Assembly (NCBI RefSeq): GCF_026012015.1
Contig: NZ_BRXR01000001.1
Location: 3,632,728-3,696,727 of the forward strand
Length of the DNA stretch: 64,000 nucleotides
DNA from: Clostridium omnivorum
Lineage (GTDB): Bacteria > Bacillota > Clostridia > Clostridiales > Clostridiaceae
Direction of reading: 5' to 3'
The notes beneath the pieces were generated by a model that did not search any database, was not told where the DNA came from, and saw nothing but the letters and a program-made list of their open reading frames with translations. This document shows positions 63,037-64,000 of the stretch, piece by piece. Each line of letters opens with the position of its first letter. The stretch's first letter is position 1. The position numbers and the translations under genes were made by a program.

Positions 63037-64000
63037 TTAAATAAATTTTTGAATTATTATACCTCTTGAGTTTTTATATTGAACTTCAGCTACTGCGCCA
63101 TTTATTAAAGTTAGTTGTGGAGGTATATGGCCTAAATCCACATTATATATAATTGGAACATTAAATTCAGAAAATGTATTCTTTAAAGCATCGGGCAATG
63201 TAAAATCATCAAAATCTGAATAGCCATCCGGTCTGCCATATAAAACTCCTTTACAATTTTCGAACCATCCATTCATTTTCATCTGCCATAGAGTTTTATA
63301 AATATCACCTGCGTTCATGCTGCAGCTCTCCAAGTACCAAATAAAACCATCTTCATAATATTTGCTTATAAATTCCCTAACTGGAGCAAAAGGAGTGCCG
63401 ATTAGTGAGCGGAGGGTATCTAAACCACCACCGATTAATCTTCCGTTAAAATTGCATTCGTCTTCATCTCCTAAAAGTATCCACTGGCCATATTTTGAAA
63501 ACTTTTCTACATCTGGATTATACTCTATAAATTCAGAAAAATCCTCACCTAAGCACCCTATACTCTCTTGACGAATTATATTTTCACTCTGCAAAATGTT
63601 TAAGGCATTAACTGTAGTTTCATCTATAGGATTACCATCAAAATGAATCAATAAAGGACCGTGAGCCCCAGCCAAATCACATTTCAAAGTTAGTGTAAAC
63701 AATAAGGTGCTAATGTCGGAAAATCCTAAAATCCACTTAGGTTTACTACTTTTTATTTTCTCATAAACCAGATAAGGCAGCATGTCCATTAGAAATTCTC
63801 CGCCCCTTGCTGGAATAATAGCTTTTACTTCGTCATCAAAATATAATGACATGAATTCTTTGGCTCTTTGCCTTGGTGATGCACTTACTGCTTTAAATAT
63901 TTTTCTAACAGAGGCTGTTTCTTTAATTTTAAACCCCAACTGGTTAAGATTTATTATAGCACCATCAAGAACTTCAATTAGATTATCTGATACCCCCATA
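63037..64000 (-). CDS. S66 family LD-carboxypeptidase (N-terminus beyond window)
   Basis: 321 codons are visible, running open to the window edge. S66 motifs are present: GGEFLMDMLPYL, nucleophile serine in GFSDISTLLFTL, glutamate in LESCSMNAGDIYKTLWQM and histidine in VDLGHIPPQLTL. Family members (LdcA, MccF) cleave LD bonds in muropeptides or detoxify microcin C. The expected KGDTIGIVAP-type N-terminal strand is missing, so the true start lies about 20 residues outside. Cytosolic. Confidence 0.88.
   Translation of the reverse strand, partial: MGVSDNLIEVLDGAIINLNQLGFKIKETASVRKIFKAVSASPRQRAKEFMSLYFDDEVKAIIPARGGEFLMDMLPYLVYEKIKSSKPKWILGFSDISTLLFTLTLKCDLAGAHGPLLIHFDGNPIDETTVNALNILQSENIIRQESIGCLGEDFSEFIEYNPDVEKFSKYGQWILLGDEDECNFNGRLIGGGLDTLRSLIGTPFAPVREFISKYYEDGFIWYLESCSMNAGDIYKTLWQMKMNGWFENCKGVLYGRPDGYSDFDDFTLPDALKNTFSEFNVPIIYNVDLGHIPPQLTLINGAVAEVQYKNSRGIIIQKFI

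Overview
The window is very AT-rich, gene-dense DNA from a Gram-positive anaerobe, most likely Clostridium sensu stricto or a close relative. Support for this comes from strong AGGAGG-type ribosome sites, frequent GTG/TTG starts, lipobox lipoproteins, BlaI/M56, HelD and HtrA families of the Firmicute type, and a butanol-dehydrogenase-like iron alcohol dehydrogenase. I see no rRNA, tRNA, CRISPR array, phage module or insertion sequence.

Layout. 1-20.3 kb is mostly housekeeping and small regulatory modules: the 5' end of a xanthine dehydrogenase subunit, a calcineurin-type phosphoesterase, a TetR-controlled ABC exporter, an HtrA protease, a SNF2 helicase, a BlaI/M56 sensor pair, arginase, DNA polymerase IV, and an HxlR / old yellow enzyme / iron alcohol dehydrogenase group. 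20.5-30.5 kb is a LacI-controlled operon for plant beta-glycans: sugar ABC importer, GH43, LacI regulator, GH1 and GH94 cellobiose phosphorylase. 30.6-44.3 kb is a second carbohydrate locus: a YesM/YesN-type two-component system, an LplABC-type importer, a Nif3-like protein, two esterases, a CE4 deacetylase, a DUF3237 protein, a P-loop kinase and a GH13_18 (sucrose-phosphorylase-type) phosphorylase. 44.6-49.5 kb holds a metallo-beta-lactamase-fold lipoprotein, a HelD helicase and an aromatic-acid-exporter-like membrane protein. 49.6-60.8 kb is a glycan assembly locus: multi-domain glycosyltransferases, nucleotide-sugar dehydratase and epimerase, PIG-L deacetylase, WbqC, ATP-grasp enzyme, a phosphoesterase with a C-terminal beta-sandwich, and a GalNAc-transferase-like GT2. 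60.8-64 kb ends with a GNAT acetyltransferase, an ADP-ribose-type Nudix hydrolase, a zinc-ribbon membrane protein and the 3' part of an S66 carboxypeptidase.

How the genes work together. Both carbohydrate loci import oligosaccharides and split them by phosphorolysis (GH94, GH13_18), which saves ATP. The second adds three predicted deacylating enzymes, suggesting an acylated glucoside as substrate. In the glycan locus, proteins that look as if they act on surfaces carry no signal peptide. That fits assembly of a spore-coat or exosporium glycan in the mother cell, which is an inference.

Most notable observation: a short structured RNA-like element occurs three times (36.6 kb +, 57.35 kb -, 60.6 kb +). 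Each copy begins at or just after a stop codon and ends in the Shine-Dalgarno sequence of the next gene. All three keep a perfect main stem, a conserved GTGTT-CC segment and a UUCC that can pair with the Shine-Dalgarno GGAG across a 7-8 nt loop. It looks like an uncharacterised translational cis-regulator or a miniature intergenic element.
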